Shown here: in pieces, positions 8,070 to 16,086 of the stretch
Position numbering within the stretch: position 1 is the first letter of the stretch
How the letters are laid out: each line of letters opens with the position of its first letter
Source: Novosphingobium capsulatum NBRC 12533
GTDB taxonomy: Bacteria > Pseudomonadota > Alphaproteobacteria > Sphingomonadales > Sphingomonadaceae
Direction of reading: 5' to 3'
Assembly: GCF_001598375.1 (NCBI RefSeq)
Contig: NZ_BCYV01000012.1
Location: 124,001 to 188,000 of the forward strand
DNA length: 64,000 nt
Translations under genes and position numbers: made by a program
The notes under the pieces: model-generated
What the model saw: the letters and a program-made list of their open reading frames with translations, nothing else
Told to the model about the DNA's origin: nothing
Databases searched by the model: none

Positions 8070-8549
8070 ATGATCACCATGCTTCTCGCCGCTGGCCTGA
8101 TGGCCGCCCAACCTGCTGCTGCCGAACCGCCCGTGGCTGACCCGGCGGTCAAGCCGCACTATCCGACCCTGCCGGTCATCACCCAGAACGAGCATCTCTA
8201 TGAAACGTTTGGCGGAAAGGAAGGCCTGACCGCGCTGATGGATGATGCCATGAACCGTTGGCTGGCCAATCCGCGCACGCGGCCGTTCTTTGCAAATGCC
8301 GATCAGGCCCGGATCAAGGATCTGCTGGTCAAGCAGTTCTGCGTGATCATGCACGGCCCCTGTACCTACGACGGGCGGACCATGGCCGAGGCCCACCGCG
8401 GCATGAATGTTTCCGAAGGCAGCTTCTATGCGCTGGTAGAGGAATTGCAGGTGGCAATGAACAAGCGCCACATTCCCTTCAACGCCCAGAACCGGCTGAT
8501 CGCGGCGCTCGCCCCGATGCACCGCGACATCATAAACAACACCAAGTGA
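8070..8549 (+). CDS. Group 1 truncated hemoglobin with signal peptide
   Basis: A 159-residue protein whose globin part (about residues 40-157) matches group 1 truncated hemoglobins: YETFGGKEGLTALMDDAMNR at 44-63, then GPCTYDGRTMAEAHRGMNVS with the proximal heme histidine at His109. The N-terminus MITMLLAAGLMAAQPAAAEP reads as a Sec signal peptide, so it should act in the periplasm, unlike most truncated globins. It would bind O2, NO or another small heme ligand. CGGAG at 8056-8060 supports the ATG at 8070. It follows DUF3034 by 28 bp, which suggests a joint periplasmic/outer-membrane function. Confidence 0.9.
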   Translation: MITMLLAAGLMAAQPAAAEPPVADPAVKPHYPTLPVITQNEHLYETFGGKEGLTALMDDAMNRWLANPRTRPFFANADQARIKDLLVKQFCVIMHGPCTYDGRTMAEAHRGMNVSEGSFYALVEELQVAMNKRHIPFNAQNRLIAALAPMHRDIINNTK

Positions 8550-8758
8550 TGCAGATGACCATGCGCAAAGCCATCACGGTTGCGCGCATGGCCATTGTGG
8601 CGGCGGCATTCTCCCCTGTGGCCGCCGCCACACCCCAGCTACGGCCCGCGCTATTCACACGGCTAAGCCACGCGGATGCGCGTGCTCATACGCTGCAATA
8701 TCCGCGATCGCGTCCCGTGGCGCACGCTGGCCATTGCGTTGGTCCAGGACAAAGAGCC
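8549..8758 (+). pseudogene. Possible remnant of a third gene in the DUF3034-globin unit
   Basis: A start codon overlaps the globin stop (TGATG at 8547-8551). It opens a frame with a convincing signal peptide, MQMTMRKAITVARMAIVAAA then FSPVAAATPQ. After about residue 40 the frame becomes arginine-rich and runs antisense through the alpha/beta hydrolase gene, so no real mature protein can be seen. I read it as the 5' end of an exported protein whose remainder was lost or frameshifted. It could also be a very short peptide or chance. Confidence 0.3.
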
Positions 8759-10366
8759 TCAACGCGGCGACAGGCCAGAGGGCCCGAAGGCTTCCGGCCC
8801 GGCGGGGGGAACGAGACCAGCGGCATCTTCCGGCAAGATGATGCCTGCGGCCACTGCGGCGCGGGTGGCGGCGGCAAAACGGCGGGCATAGCGCGCGTAG
8901 GAGCCGTAGAGCTTGCGCATCAGCGCGGGAGAAAAGGCCCGCTTGCTGTCGTAGACCGTGCCGCAGCCAGTCTCAAAGTCGGTCCAGTATTCGAATGCCG
9001 GCACGGTGATCCACGGCGGCCGCATGCCGCCCACGATTGCCTGGGTGCGCGGATCACGCCGCACGCCGTTACTGGTGCGCACCACGCGGGGATAGCGCTG
9101 CATCGGCGCGCCGGTACGCACCCAGCGGTCCATCGCATCGAGCAGCGCCGAGAACGGCAACTCGGCCGGCTCGTCATAGATCGCCTGGCAGCGTGGGTCG
9201 TTGCCATGGCCGCGCTGGTTGGGCAGCGGCTCCACCTCGCCAGTGCCGAGATCGGTGGCACGCAGGTGCGGCGTCCCCATCACCTCGACATAGCGCAACA
9301 TCGGCCGGTCGCTGTCCGGCGGCAGTGCAATGTGCTCGATCGCATCGTGTACGGTCTCGGACTGGCTGTAGACAGTCACGAAAGGAACATCGTCGGGTAA
9401 TCCGCGCGGGATGCGGCGCGGCGCACCGGCCACTTCGCCATAGGAAAACCGCCCGGTCATGTAGGCATCGATCAGCGGCCCGCCATCGGGTCGGCGCCAT
9501 TGCTGGTGGCGCCCCTGGTCGAGATAGTCGAACCAGACCTGCGCCTGCACTGCCCAACTGTCGACGTAGACACGGCGGACCGCCAACCCCGCCATGGGCC
9601 CGGCAGCAGACGGCGTGCGCAGCAGAAGGGCCAGTTCGGCACCGATACCCTGCGCCTGGGGCAGGAACGGATCGGGCGCACCACCACGCAAAAACCGCTG
9701 CGGATCATAATAGCTGCCGAGCGGCGCATAGCGTGCATAGTCGAAGCGTCGCATGAACTCGAGGTTCACGATGCCGCCGTACTGCGCCTGATCGGAATTG
9801 CCCACCTCGCCCGGCACCGGCGGGAACTTGGGATCGGCAGGCGGGGCATTGATGTCGAGGGTGTAGGCGACGAAGGCATAGCCGCGCCGCATGAGATAGG
9901 CGCGGGTCAGTATCCATCCGGCTGCACGCGCGCCGAACCAGCTGAAAGGCTCGATCACCACCGTGCCGTTGAAGCGCGCAGGGTCAGCCGGGCGGCGCAC
10001 CAGGATGCGCGTAATATAGGGCGCCGCCGCCACGCGCACATGGCCATCGGCGTCGATCGCCGGGGCCTTGCCTACGAGGTAGTATTCCGCCTCTTCATAC
10101 CCTGCTGCAGCAAGATCGGCATGCTCGGGGCCAGGCCGCCGCGCCGAGGACAGTGGCAGGGCGCCGCTGTCGGGCACCGGGATGGCCTCGGGCAGGGTAA
10201 TCGCCGCCGCCTCTGGCGCAGTGGCCGATGCGGGGGTGGGCAGCGGCGCAACGGCGGGGGCGGCCCTTGCCGTGGGAGCAAGGGCTGCAAGCGCGCCGCA
10301 TGCCAGGCTACACATCAGGCCAAGTGCCAGCATAGCCCCGCGCATGTCGCCGCTGCGCCGCCTCAT
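8759..10366 (-). CDS. Secreted alpha/beta-hydrolase-domain protein, nucleophile apparently lost
   Basis: This 535-residue protein has an Arg-rich start and signal peptide (MRRRSGDMRGAMLALGLMCS). It resembles the large alpha/beta hydrolase domain family found beside TonB receptors (FNGTVVIEPFSWFGARAAGW, FVAYTLDINAP, YVEVMGTPHLRATD). In that family the nucleophile sits in a GWSQSG-type elbow. Here the aligned stretch is VDSWAVQAQVW (residues 268-278), with Ala272 at the serine position, while the C-terminal histidine motif GTPHL is kept. The start at 10366 overlaps the TonB receptor 2 stop as ATGA, giving coupled translation; a start at 10345 is the alternative. It may bind rather than cleave its ligand. 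The alignment of the elbow is by eye. Confidence 0.85.
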   Translation of the reverse strand: MRRRSGDMRGAMLALGLMCSLACGALAALAPTARAAPAVAPLPTPASATAPEAAAITLPEAIPVPDSGALPLSSARRPGPEHADLAAAGYEEAEYYLVGKAPAIDADGHVRVAAAPYITRILVRRPADPARFNGTVVIEPFSWFGARAAGWILTRAYLMRRGYAFVAYTLDINAPPADPKFPPVPGEVGNSDQAQYGGIVNLEFMRRFDYARYAPLGSYYDPQRFLRGGAPDPFLPQAQGIGAELALLLRTPSAAGPMAGLAVRRVYVDSWAVQAQVWFDYLDQGRHQQWRRPDGGPLIDAYMTGRFSYGEVAGAPRRIPRGLPDDVPFVTVYSQSETVHDAIEHIALPPDSDRPMLRYVEVMGTPHLRATDLGTGEVEPLPNQRGHGNDPRCQAIYDEPAELPFSALLDAMDRWVRTGAPMQRYPRVVRTSNGVRRDPRTQAIVGGMRPPWITVPAFEYWTDFETGCGTVYDSKRAFSPALMRKLYGSYARYARRFAAATRAAVAAGIILPEDAAGLVPPAGPEAFGPSGLSPR

Positions 10367-12795
10367 TTGCCGAACGGCACCCGCAGCGTGGCGCCATAAG
10401 TCACCGGCGGGCCATAGATCGATGTCACGCCCAAAATGCCAAGGTTGAGCGCATAGGCACGATAGGCCTTGTTGAACACGTTGCGCCCCCAGGCAGTCAG
10501 CGAGATGCCGGTGCTCGTGTCGCGCCAGGTCAGCGAGGCATTGGTGATGTTGTACGAAGGCTGCAAAGAGCCAAGGCCGTTGGTCACCTCGAGGAACTGC
10601 TTGTCGTACCACACCCCGTCGATCTGCACGGCGAGGTTGCCGCTGCCGATATCGTGGTTGTAGCGCAACAGGTAATTGAAGCTGAAGCGCGGCGCATTGG
10701 GCAGCTTGGCATTCTTGATATCGGCCTGCGGGAAATCGCAGCGGAACACATTGCCCAGGTTCTTGCAATACTGCGAATCCGGCGCACCGGGGAACAGCAC
10801 CGGGCCAAACTGGGTACCGGTACCGGGAATGCTGTCGACCGACGAGGTTTCCCACGTAGCGCCGAACACGCCATCGACATGGCGCGAGGGTGACCAGAAC
10901 GACTCCAGTTCGGCCCCGGTCGCATGGGCATTGCTGTTGTAAACATGGGGCACGCCGCCAGCCAGCGAGAAGGCCTGATAGTCTTCGTAGAAGTAGTGGT
11001 AGACCGTGCCGTTGACGCGCAGCGTGCGGCCGAGCAGGCTGGTCTTGAAGCCGGCTTCGAGGCTGTTGAGCGTCTCGGGACGATGCTGGAAATCTTGCGG
11101 AGTGATCGTCGAGGACAGCGACCAGTTGCCGCCCTTGATGCCGCGATTCCACGACGCGAACAACAGCGTGTCGGGCGTGGCCTGGTAATTGAGCGAGACG
11201 CGGGCAGCCCAGTCGCCATAGTTGATGCGGTTGACGCCCGGCACCACGGCCGCCAGGTCACGATCGGTGAACAACACGCGCGGGTCGGGCTGCGGGGCGT
11301 ATGTCGGGTCGATCAGGACCGCGGTATAGTCGATCGCCTTGTGGTCCTTGGAATAGCGCCCGCCGATCGTGACCGAAAAATTGTCGGTCAGTTGCAGATC
11401 ACCCTGCGCGAACAGCGACCAGTTCTTGGAGCGCAGCACATAGAACTGATCGACCGTCGGGAACGAAAAGCCGCCGTTGGCTTGTTCGGCCAGTGAAATC
11501 ATCGGCACCCCTGTAACGCCGTGGACGCCGTCGTATTTCATGTCGAGGTAATAACCGCCCGCCTGCCACTTGAGCAGCCCGGTATGGCCTGAGAAGCGCA
11601 ATTCCTGCGAGAACTGGTGGAAGCGCACGCGCGTATCGACGTTGACGACATCGAGCGGCGTGGCATCGCCGTCTTCGGCATAGACCTTGTTCATCGTCAG
11701 GTAGTTGGTGATCGCGGTGAGACTGACGCCGCCCAGGTCCCAGTCGAGCTGGCCCTGGTAGCTGTTGGTTACACGGTTGAGATCGCCCTTGCGGTTGCCG
11801 AAGTGTTCCCACGGCGAGGCCGGGGCCGAGGTGACGCCGTTGATGACCCCATTGCGGCTGTCGCTAAGGCCAGCGGCGTTGGTGTCGCAATAGCCGTTGG
11901 CAAGATAGACGCAGTTCTCGAAAACATAACCGCCCGTGGCGACATGATTGTCTTCGGAATGCTTGTACCACAGGCTGAGCGTGGCCTTGGGGGCAAGATC
12001 GACCTGCAGGTTGAGGCGTGCGGCCCAGCCGTTCTTGCCGCCGAGGTCCTGCCCGCTGCCCGGCAACACGCCGAGACCCAACGCGGTAGCATCCGTGCTG
12101 CGCGACTTGATGTAGCCATCGGCCTTTTCGACCCGTCCCGCCGCGCGGAAACGTACGCCCGGCACGATCTGCGCCCCGATGGCGCCTTCGAGCGAGCGAT
12201 CGTTGAACTTGCCATATTCGCCCTGGACGTAGCCGTTGAGCGCGTCCTGGCTGGCATCCTCGCTGAGGTAATGGATCAGGCCGCCGGTGGCGTTGCGCCC
12301 GAACAGCGTCCCCTGGGGGCCGCGCAGCACTTCGACGCGTTTGATGTCGAACAGTTGCCCTGCCACGGCGTTCATCGAGGCGATATAGGCGTTGTCCTGG
12401 TAGACCGCGACCGGAGCCTCGAGGTTGTCGGTGAAATTGTTCTGAGAGATGCCGCGCAGACTGAAGATCGTCAGGTTGGGCGACCAGGCGTTGACACGCA
12501 GCGCGGGGATCTGCTGGGTGATCTGGGTGGTGTCGGTGATACCCAGGCGCTTGACCTGTTCGCCGGAAAACGCGCTGACCGAGATCGCCACCTTCTGCAC
12601 ACTTTCGCTGCGCTTGTTGGCGGTCACGAGAATTTCAGAAGCAAGCCCCCCGGCGTTGGCTTGCGCTGCCGGCGCAGCGGCGGCCCCTGCGGCTGGGTCG
12701 GCGGCCTGCTGGCCAATGGCCAGTGCAGGTGCTGCGGCCATCGTCGACGCAAGAAGATAGGCCACGCGACGCGCGGCATGGTCACGGCGGATCAT
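10363..12795 (-). CDS. TonB-dependent outer-membrane receptor 2
   Basis: This 810-residue receptor has an Arg-rich signal peptide (MIRRDHAARRVAYLLASTMA), a TonB-box-like SEILVTANKRSES and a plug with RVEVLRGPQGTLFGRNATGG. The barrel ends PVTYGATLRVPFGK. I start it at 12795 rather than 12813 because GGGGAGTAGC then has proper spacing and because receptor 3 has the same leader and the same start position. It is translationally coupled to the secreted hydrolase-fold protein and divergent from a flavin monooxygenase. The ligand is unknown; the neighbouring monooxygenase makes an aromatic or steroid-like compound plausible. Confidence 0.95.
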   Translation of the reverse strand: MIRRDHAARRVAYLLASTMAAAPALAIGQQAADPAAGAAAAPAAQANAGGLASEILVTANKRSESVQKVAISVSAFSGEQVKRLGITDTTQITQQIPALRVNAWSPNLTIFSLRGISQNNFTDNLEAPVAVYQDNAYIASMNAVAGQLFDIKRVEVLRGPQGTLFGRNATGGLIHYLSEDASQDALNGYVQGEYGKFNDRSLEGAIGAQIVPGVRFRAAGRVEKADGYIKSRSTDATALGLGVLPGSGQDLGGKNGWAARLNLQVDLAPKATLSLWYKHSEDNHVATGGYVFENCVYLANGYCDTNAAGLSDSRNGVINGVTSAPASPWEHFGNRKGDLNRVTNSYQGQLDWDLGGVSLTAITNYLTMNKVYAEDGDATPLDVVNVDTRVRFHQFSQELRFSGHTGLLKWQAGGYYLDMKYDGVHGVTGVPMISLAEQANGGFSFPTVDQFYVLRSKNWSLFAQGDLQLTDNFSVTIGGRYSKDHKAIDYTAVLIDPTYAPQPDPRVLFTDRDLAAVVPGVNRINYGDWAARVSLNYQATPDTLLFASWNRGIKGGNWSLSSTITPQDFQHRPETLNSLEAGFKTSLLGRTLRVNGTVYHYFYEDYQAFSLAGGVPHVYNSNAHATGAELESFWSPSRHVDGVFGATWETSSVDSIPGTGTQFGPVLFPGAPDSQYCKNLGNVFRCDFPQADIKNAKLPNAPRFSFNYLLRYNHDIGSGNLAVQIDGVWYDKQFLEVTNGLGSLQPSYNITNASLTWRDTSTGISLTAWGRNVFNKAYRAYALNLGILGVTSIYGPPVTYGATLRVPFGK

Positions 12796-12916
12796 GGTAC
12801 TGCTACTCCCCATAGCGATCCACGCCTCCTTTTAGAGTGCGCGCGCAAATGTTGTTCCTGCTGCGACTTTGTGTCTCACGGTTTACAGTATATGGCAATA
12901 GCCTATTATTGTTGCG
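12796..12916 (-). promoter_or_regulatory. Promoter and leader of TonB receptor 2, shared with receptor 3
   Basis: In the gene sense the leader contains an upstream GGAGG and then GGGGAGTAGC next to the ATG, as in receptor 3. Further out, GTTTACAGTATATGGCAATA (12881-12900, plus-strand reading) differs from the receptor 3 copy at one base of twenty and lies the same distance from the start (86 versus 88 bp). It includes a -10-like TATACT (12887-12892, minus sense). TTGTTGCG (12909-12916) overlaps the expected -35. Two unlinked receptor operons are therefore probably controlled together. Confidence 0.6.
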
Positions 12917-13036
12917 TTCAAGGAACAGTCGATAATGCCCCCTCCACGCATGGGAATCCGCGCAGCGTCGGTAATTTAGCCCCTGCTATGGCCCTGACCG
13001 AACGGGAAGGTTGACCTTCATCGCAGATATGCGACA

Positions 13037-13080
13037 TTGTTGCGCAATCGAGAAAATAACCTCGAATCGACAATTATTGT
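13037..13080 (+). promoter_or_regulatory. Dyad elements upstream of the flavin monooxygenase
   Basis: Within the 345-bp gap 12796-13140, TTGTTGCG (13037-13044) contains the palindrome TTGCGCAA (13040-13047). The perfect 11-bp dyad ACAATTATTGT lies at 13070-13080, 60 bp before the monooxygenase start. The TTGTTGC element recurs in other control regions of this window. No other gene is visible in the gap. Confidence 0.4.
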
Positions 13081-13140
13081 AACTCATAAGTCGAATCAGG
13101 CCGGTTCTGGCCCACGACAGCCCCAATGGAGAGAGCGGTC

Positions 13141-14355
13141 ATGAGCGTTACAGTTGCCCCCCATATGGATGCCGCCCGCGAAGCGCATGACCTTGCCGCC
13201 ATGCTGGTCCAGCGCGCACGCGACATGGTGCCGGTTTTGCGCGAGCGCGAGGTGGAGGCGATTGCGGCCCGCCAAGTTTCGGCCGAAACGATCCGCGATT
13301 TCAAGGATGCCGGGTTCTTCAAGGTGCTGCAACCGCGCAAGTACGGCGGCTTCGAACTCTCGCCAGCAGTCTATTGCACGATTGCCAAGACGCTGGCCGA
13401 AGGCTGCATGGGCAGTGCGTGGGTCTATGGCGTGGTGGCCGTGCACAACTGGCAGATGGCGCTGTTCGATCCGCAGGCAGCAGAAGACGTCTGGGGCAAG
13501 GATCCCTCGGTGCTGATCAGTTCATCCTATATGCCAACCGGCAAGGCCGTGCCGGTGGAAGGCGGCTACCGCTTCAGCGGGCGCTGGCAGTTCTCCAGCG
13601 GATCGCAACACTGCGATTGGGTGATCCTGGGCGCCAACATGGTCGCCCCCGACGGAGACGGCACGCCCGAGCCCTACAACTTTCTGGTGCCGCGCACCGA
13701 TTATCAGATCGTCGATACCTGGCACACGATGGGCCTGTGCCCCACAGGCAGCAACGACATCGTGATCGAAGATGCATTCGTGCCCGCGCACCGCGTGATC
13801 CGTGAGCGAGACATGTTTGCGATGAACTGCCCAGGCCATGCCGCCAACCCGGGCCCGCTCTATCGCATTCCCTTCGCGCAGGTGTTCAACCGCACCGTCT
13901 CGACCACGTCGATCGGTTCGCTGCGCCGCGCGCTCGAAATCTTCGTGCGGGCCACGCGCGAGAAGCGCGCCACCTATTCGGGTGCGCGCCTGGCGGCCGA
14001 TACTACCATCCAGCAAGCCGTGGCCGAGGTGAAGCTGATCCTCAACGACCTGGAACTGCGTCTCGCCAGCGACCTGGCCGAGCTTGACGCGCGATCGCTC
14101 AGCGGCGACTGGCCGATCGAACGCCGCGCCGAACTGGGCCACCACACCACCGCCATGGTCAGCCGCTGCGTTACCGCGATCGACCAGCTCATGCTGTTTT
14201 CGGGCGGCAAGGCCATCTACGCTGGCAATCAGGTACAGCGCGCGTTCCTCGACATCCATTGCGCCCGCGCACATGTTGCCAACAATCCCTATCCCTATGC
14301 CCGCAACGTTGGCGCGATGGCCTTCGGTTACGACAACGATTGCATGGACCTGTAA
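13141..14355 (+). CDS. Group D flavin monooxygenase, acyl-CoA dehydrogenase fold (HsaA/HpaH-like)
   Basis: The 404-residue protein has the acyl-CoA dehydrogenase fold used by two-component flavin monooxygenases: an N-terminal helical domain (TIRDFKDAGFFKVLQPRKYG), a middle beta domain (YRFSGRWQFSSGSQHCDW, then TWHTMGLCPTGSNDIVIEDA) and a C-terminal helical domain ending in YGYDNDCMDL-like residues. The substitution pattern matches HsaA-type oxygenases of steroid rings and related phenol hydroxylases rather than true acyl-CoA dehydrogenases. It would hydroxylate a phenol using reduced flavin from a separate reductase. None is adjacent; a flavin reductase gene is at 24665. Start chosen at 13141, after GGAGAG; an in-frame ATG at 13126 has no ribosome site. 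It is divergent from TonB receptor 2. Confidence 0.85.
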   Translation: MSVTVAPHMDAAREAHDLAAMLVQRARDMVPVLREREVEAIAARQVSAETIRDFKDAGFFKVLQPRKYGGFELSPAVYCTIAKTLAEGCMGSAWVYGVVAVHNWQMALFDPQAAEDVWGKDPSVLISSSYMPTGKAVPVEGGYRFSGRWQFSSGSQHCDWVILGANMVAPDGDGTPEPYNFLVPRTDYQIVDTWHTMGLCPTGSNDIVIEDAFVPAHRVIRERDMFAMNCPGHAANPGPLYRIPFAQVFNRTVSTTSIGSLRRALEIFVRATREKRATYSGARLAADTTIQQAVAEVKLILNDLELRLASDLAELDARSLSGDWPIERRAELGHHTTAMVSRCVTAIDQLMLFSGGKAIYAGNQVQRAFLDIHCARAHVANNPYPYARNVGAMAFGYDNDCMDL

Positions 14356-14535
14356 CCAGGCGGCCCGCGCAGCGGGGCGCCGCGCGCCATTTGCGCGGTG
14401 ATCGCGCCTGATAGTCGCGGCCGACAGCGCCCTGCCCCCGTTGCTGTGACCGTAACCCAACCGTTTCACGCGCGGCCGTGCTGCACTCCTGCCCTATCGC
14501 GGTGACAGGCAATACGCTGCAGGAAGGAATTGAAA

Positions 14536-15159
14536 GTGATAGACGGGGTGAAACGGGCCGGACGGTTGGGCCAGGGAATGCTGTCAGTGGCAGCGCTGGC
14601 GCTGCTCGCCTGTGCCTGCAGCGGGCAGCGGGAAGACCAAGCTGCAAGCCACGCCGCGAACGGGACGGCAAAGGGCGCGGCGACATCGGGTACGGCCGCG
14701 ATCCAGCCGGTGGTTTCGATCAAGGAACTGATGGATTCCACCGTCGACCCCGCTGCTGACGGGGTGTGGGACGCGGTAGGCACGATCACCACGGCCAGCG
14801 GCGTCGATCACCACCAGCCGCGCAACGATGAGGAATGGCAGGCGGTGCGCCGCCACGCAGTGACTCTTGCAGAGGCAATGAACCTGGTCATGCTCGATGG
14901 GCGCCATGCCGCTCCCACCGGCACCCGCCCCGGACTGGGCGAGCAGGCCCCGGCACAAATCGAGGCGGCAATTCGCGCCAACCCGGCGCAGTTCGACCAG
15001 TTCGCCACGGCCACGCGCGACGTTGCGATCGACATGGTCCGGGCGATCGACCGGCACGACGTCGATGCCGTGATGAAGCTGGGCGGCACGCTCGACGATC
15101 GGTGCGAGTCCTGCCACGTGACCTATTGGTATCCGAACTCACCGCGCCCCAAGACCTGA
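14536..15159 (+). CDS. Lipoprotein c-type cytochrome with C-terminal heme motif
   Basis: This 207-residue exported protein has a lipobox (LALLAC, Cys26). After an Ala/Gly-rich linker it has a helical domain (SIKELMDSTVDPAADGVWDA, later EEWQAVRRHAVTLAEAMNLV). A single heme c site CESCH lies at 190-194, near the C-terminus. A four-helix domain with a C-terminal CxxCH is the class II cytochrome c / c' layout. It should be anchored to a membrane facing the periplasm and carry electrons or bind a small ligand. The GTG at 14536 is chosen because AGGAAGG lies 8 bases upstream; TTG at 14530 is too close. It follows the flavin monooxygenase by 180 bp. Confidence 0.8.
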   Translation: MIDGVKRAGRLGQGMLSVAALALLACACSGQREDQAASHAANGTAKGAATSGTAAIQPVVSIKELMDSTVDPAADGVWDAVGTITTASGVDHHQPRNDEEWQAVRRHAVTLAEAMNLVMLDGRHAAPTGTRPGLGEQAPAQIEAAIRANPAQFDQFATATRDVAIDMVRAIDRHDVDAVMKLGGTLDDRCESCHVTYWYPNSPRPKT

Positions 15160-15229
15160 GGTTGCGAAGCGCTCTCGGCCACGCGGCCCCAGGGAGTCGC
15201 GCGGTCCGATGGGAAGGATCTGAAGAGAG

Positions 15230-15262
15230 GCGACGCGCACGGAACTTCGCCGTGCGCGTCGC
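15230..15262. terminator. Bidirectional terminator hairpin between convergent genes
   Basis: A perfect 13-bp stem, GCGACGCGCACGG (15230-15242) with CCGTGCGCGTCGC (15250-15262), and a 7-base loop lie between the convergent cytochrome and PDISGVW genes. A second small hairpin (GCCTGC/GCAGGC, 15266-15281) follows immediately. Confidence 0.7.
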
Positions 15263-15306
15263 TATGCCTGCGTGCGCAGGCTAGGCGGCGTGGACAGGGT
15301 AGCCCC

Positions 15307-16086
15307 TCATGGCGTGGGCTCGGTTTTCATCTCAAGGCTGCCGTCAGTCCCCACCACCGTGCGATCGCCATCACAGACGTATTCTTCGATGCGGTAGCTC
15401 GCCGGCTCGCGCTTGTAGAGGAAGGTGAAACGATAGGGTGCGGTGAGGTACTGTGGGTCGGTAATGGTCACATCGTCGGCGAGGATGCCATCAGCCCGCA
15501 GGTGCAGACGTTCCTCCACATGCATCGCGGGCGAATGCGGGATGTCCTCATAGCGGACATCCTCACGCACGCCGGCGGTTTCCACCACGAGCACACCGCC
15601 TTCCCAGCGTCCAACCGACCGACCGAAATAGCCGGGGTTGATCGCCTCCACCGGCGGCAACGCTTCGTCAAGGTAGATGCGCCGGACCTGCGACATGAAC
15701 TCGGCCAGCACGGTCACCTGCCGCAATGCCGGGTTCTGCAGAATCTGCAGCGCATAATGCGCGCCCATGATCCCAGGCACGCCCTCGGGCAGGCACTGCG
15801 AACTCGGCGTGGGCAAAGGCTTGCCGGCAGCATCTGCAGCGGCGCGGCGCTGCTCCATCGCCTGCCACTGCGCGAGGTATGGTGCGCGCAGCGGCGGCGG
15901 CACGACCTGCAACTCGGCCGGGTCAGGCTGGCCCGAGAACGTGCCGGGATAGGGCGGATAGCGGTTCCACACCCCCGAAATATCGGGCTCTTGCGCAGGT
16001 GCGGATGCAATCGCCGGGGCGGCGGCGAGCGCCCCGGCAATTGCCAGTGTGGCGATGATGCGCCGCTGTGCCGCAGTGAAGGCCAT
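15307..16086 (-). CDS. Secreted PDISGVW-family protein (paralog 1)
   Basis: This 259-residue protein has a Sec signal peptide followed at the mature N-terminus by EPDISGVWNRYPP. It is clearly paralogous to the protein at 29081-29887. Shared blocks are SQCLPEGVPGIMGA, VTVLAEFMSQVRRIYL, GRWEGGVLVVETAGVREDVR, DIPHSPAMHVEERL, and PYRFTFLYKRE with a following EYVCD. No known catalytic motif is apparent. The ATG at 16086 overlaps the stop of TonB receptor 3 by one base (TGATG), so the two are translated together. In the other copy the partner is DUF6152. A periplasmic ligand-handling protein is the best guess. Confidence 0.8.
   Translation of the reverse strand: MAFTAAQRRIIATLAIAGALAAAPAIASAPAQEPDISGVWNRYPPYPGTFSGQPDPAELQVVPPPLRAPYLAQWQAMEQRRAAADAAGKPLPTPSSQCLPEGVPGIMGAHYALQILQNPALRQVTVLAEFMSQVRRIYLDEALPPVEAINPGYFGRSVGRWEGGVLVVETAGVREDVRYEDIPHSPAMHVEERLHLRADGILADDVTITDPQYLTAPYRFTFLYKREPASYRIEEYVCDGDRTVVGTDGSLEMKTEPTP

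Noticed and set aside
8258..9400. Plus-strand frame covering the 3' part of the globin and beyond
   Set aside because: It is out of frame with the globin and antisense to the alpha/beta hydrolase gene; only its 5' part from 8549 resembles a signal peptide and is listed at low confidence.
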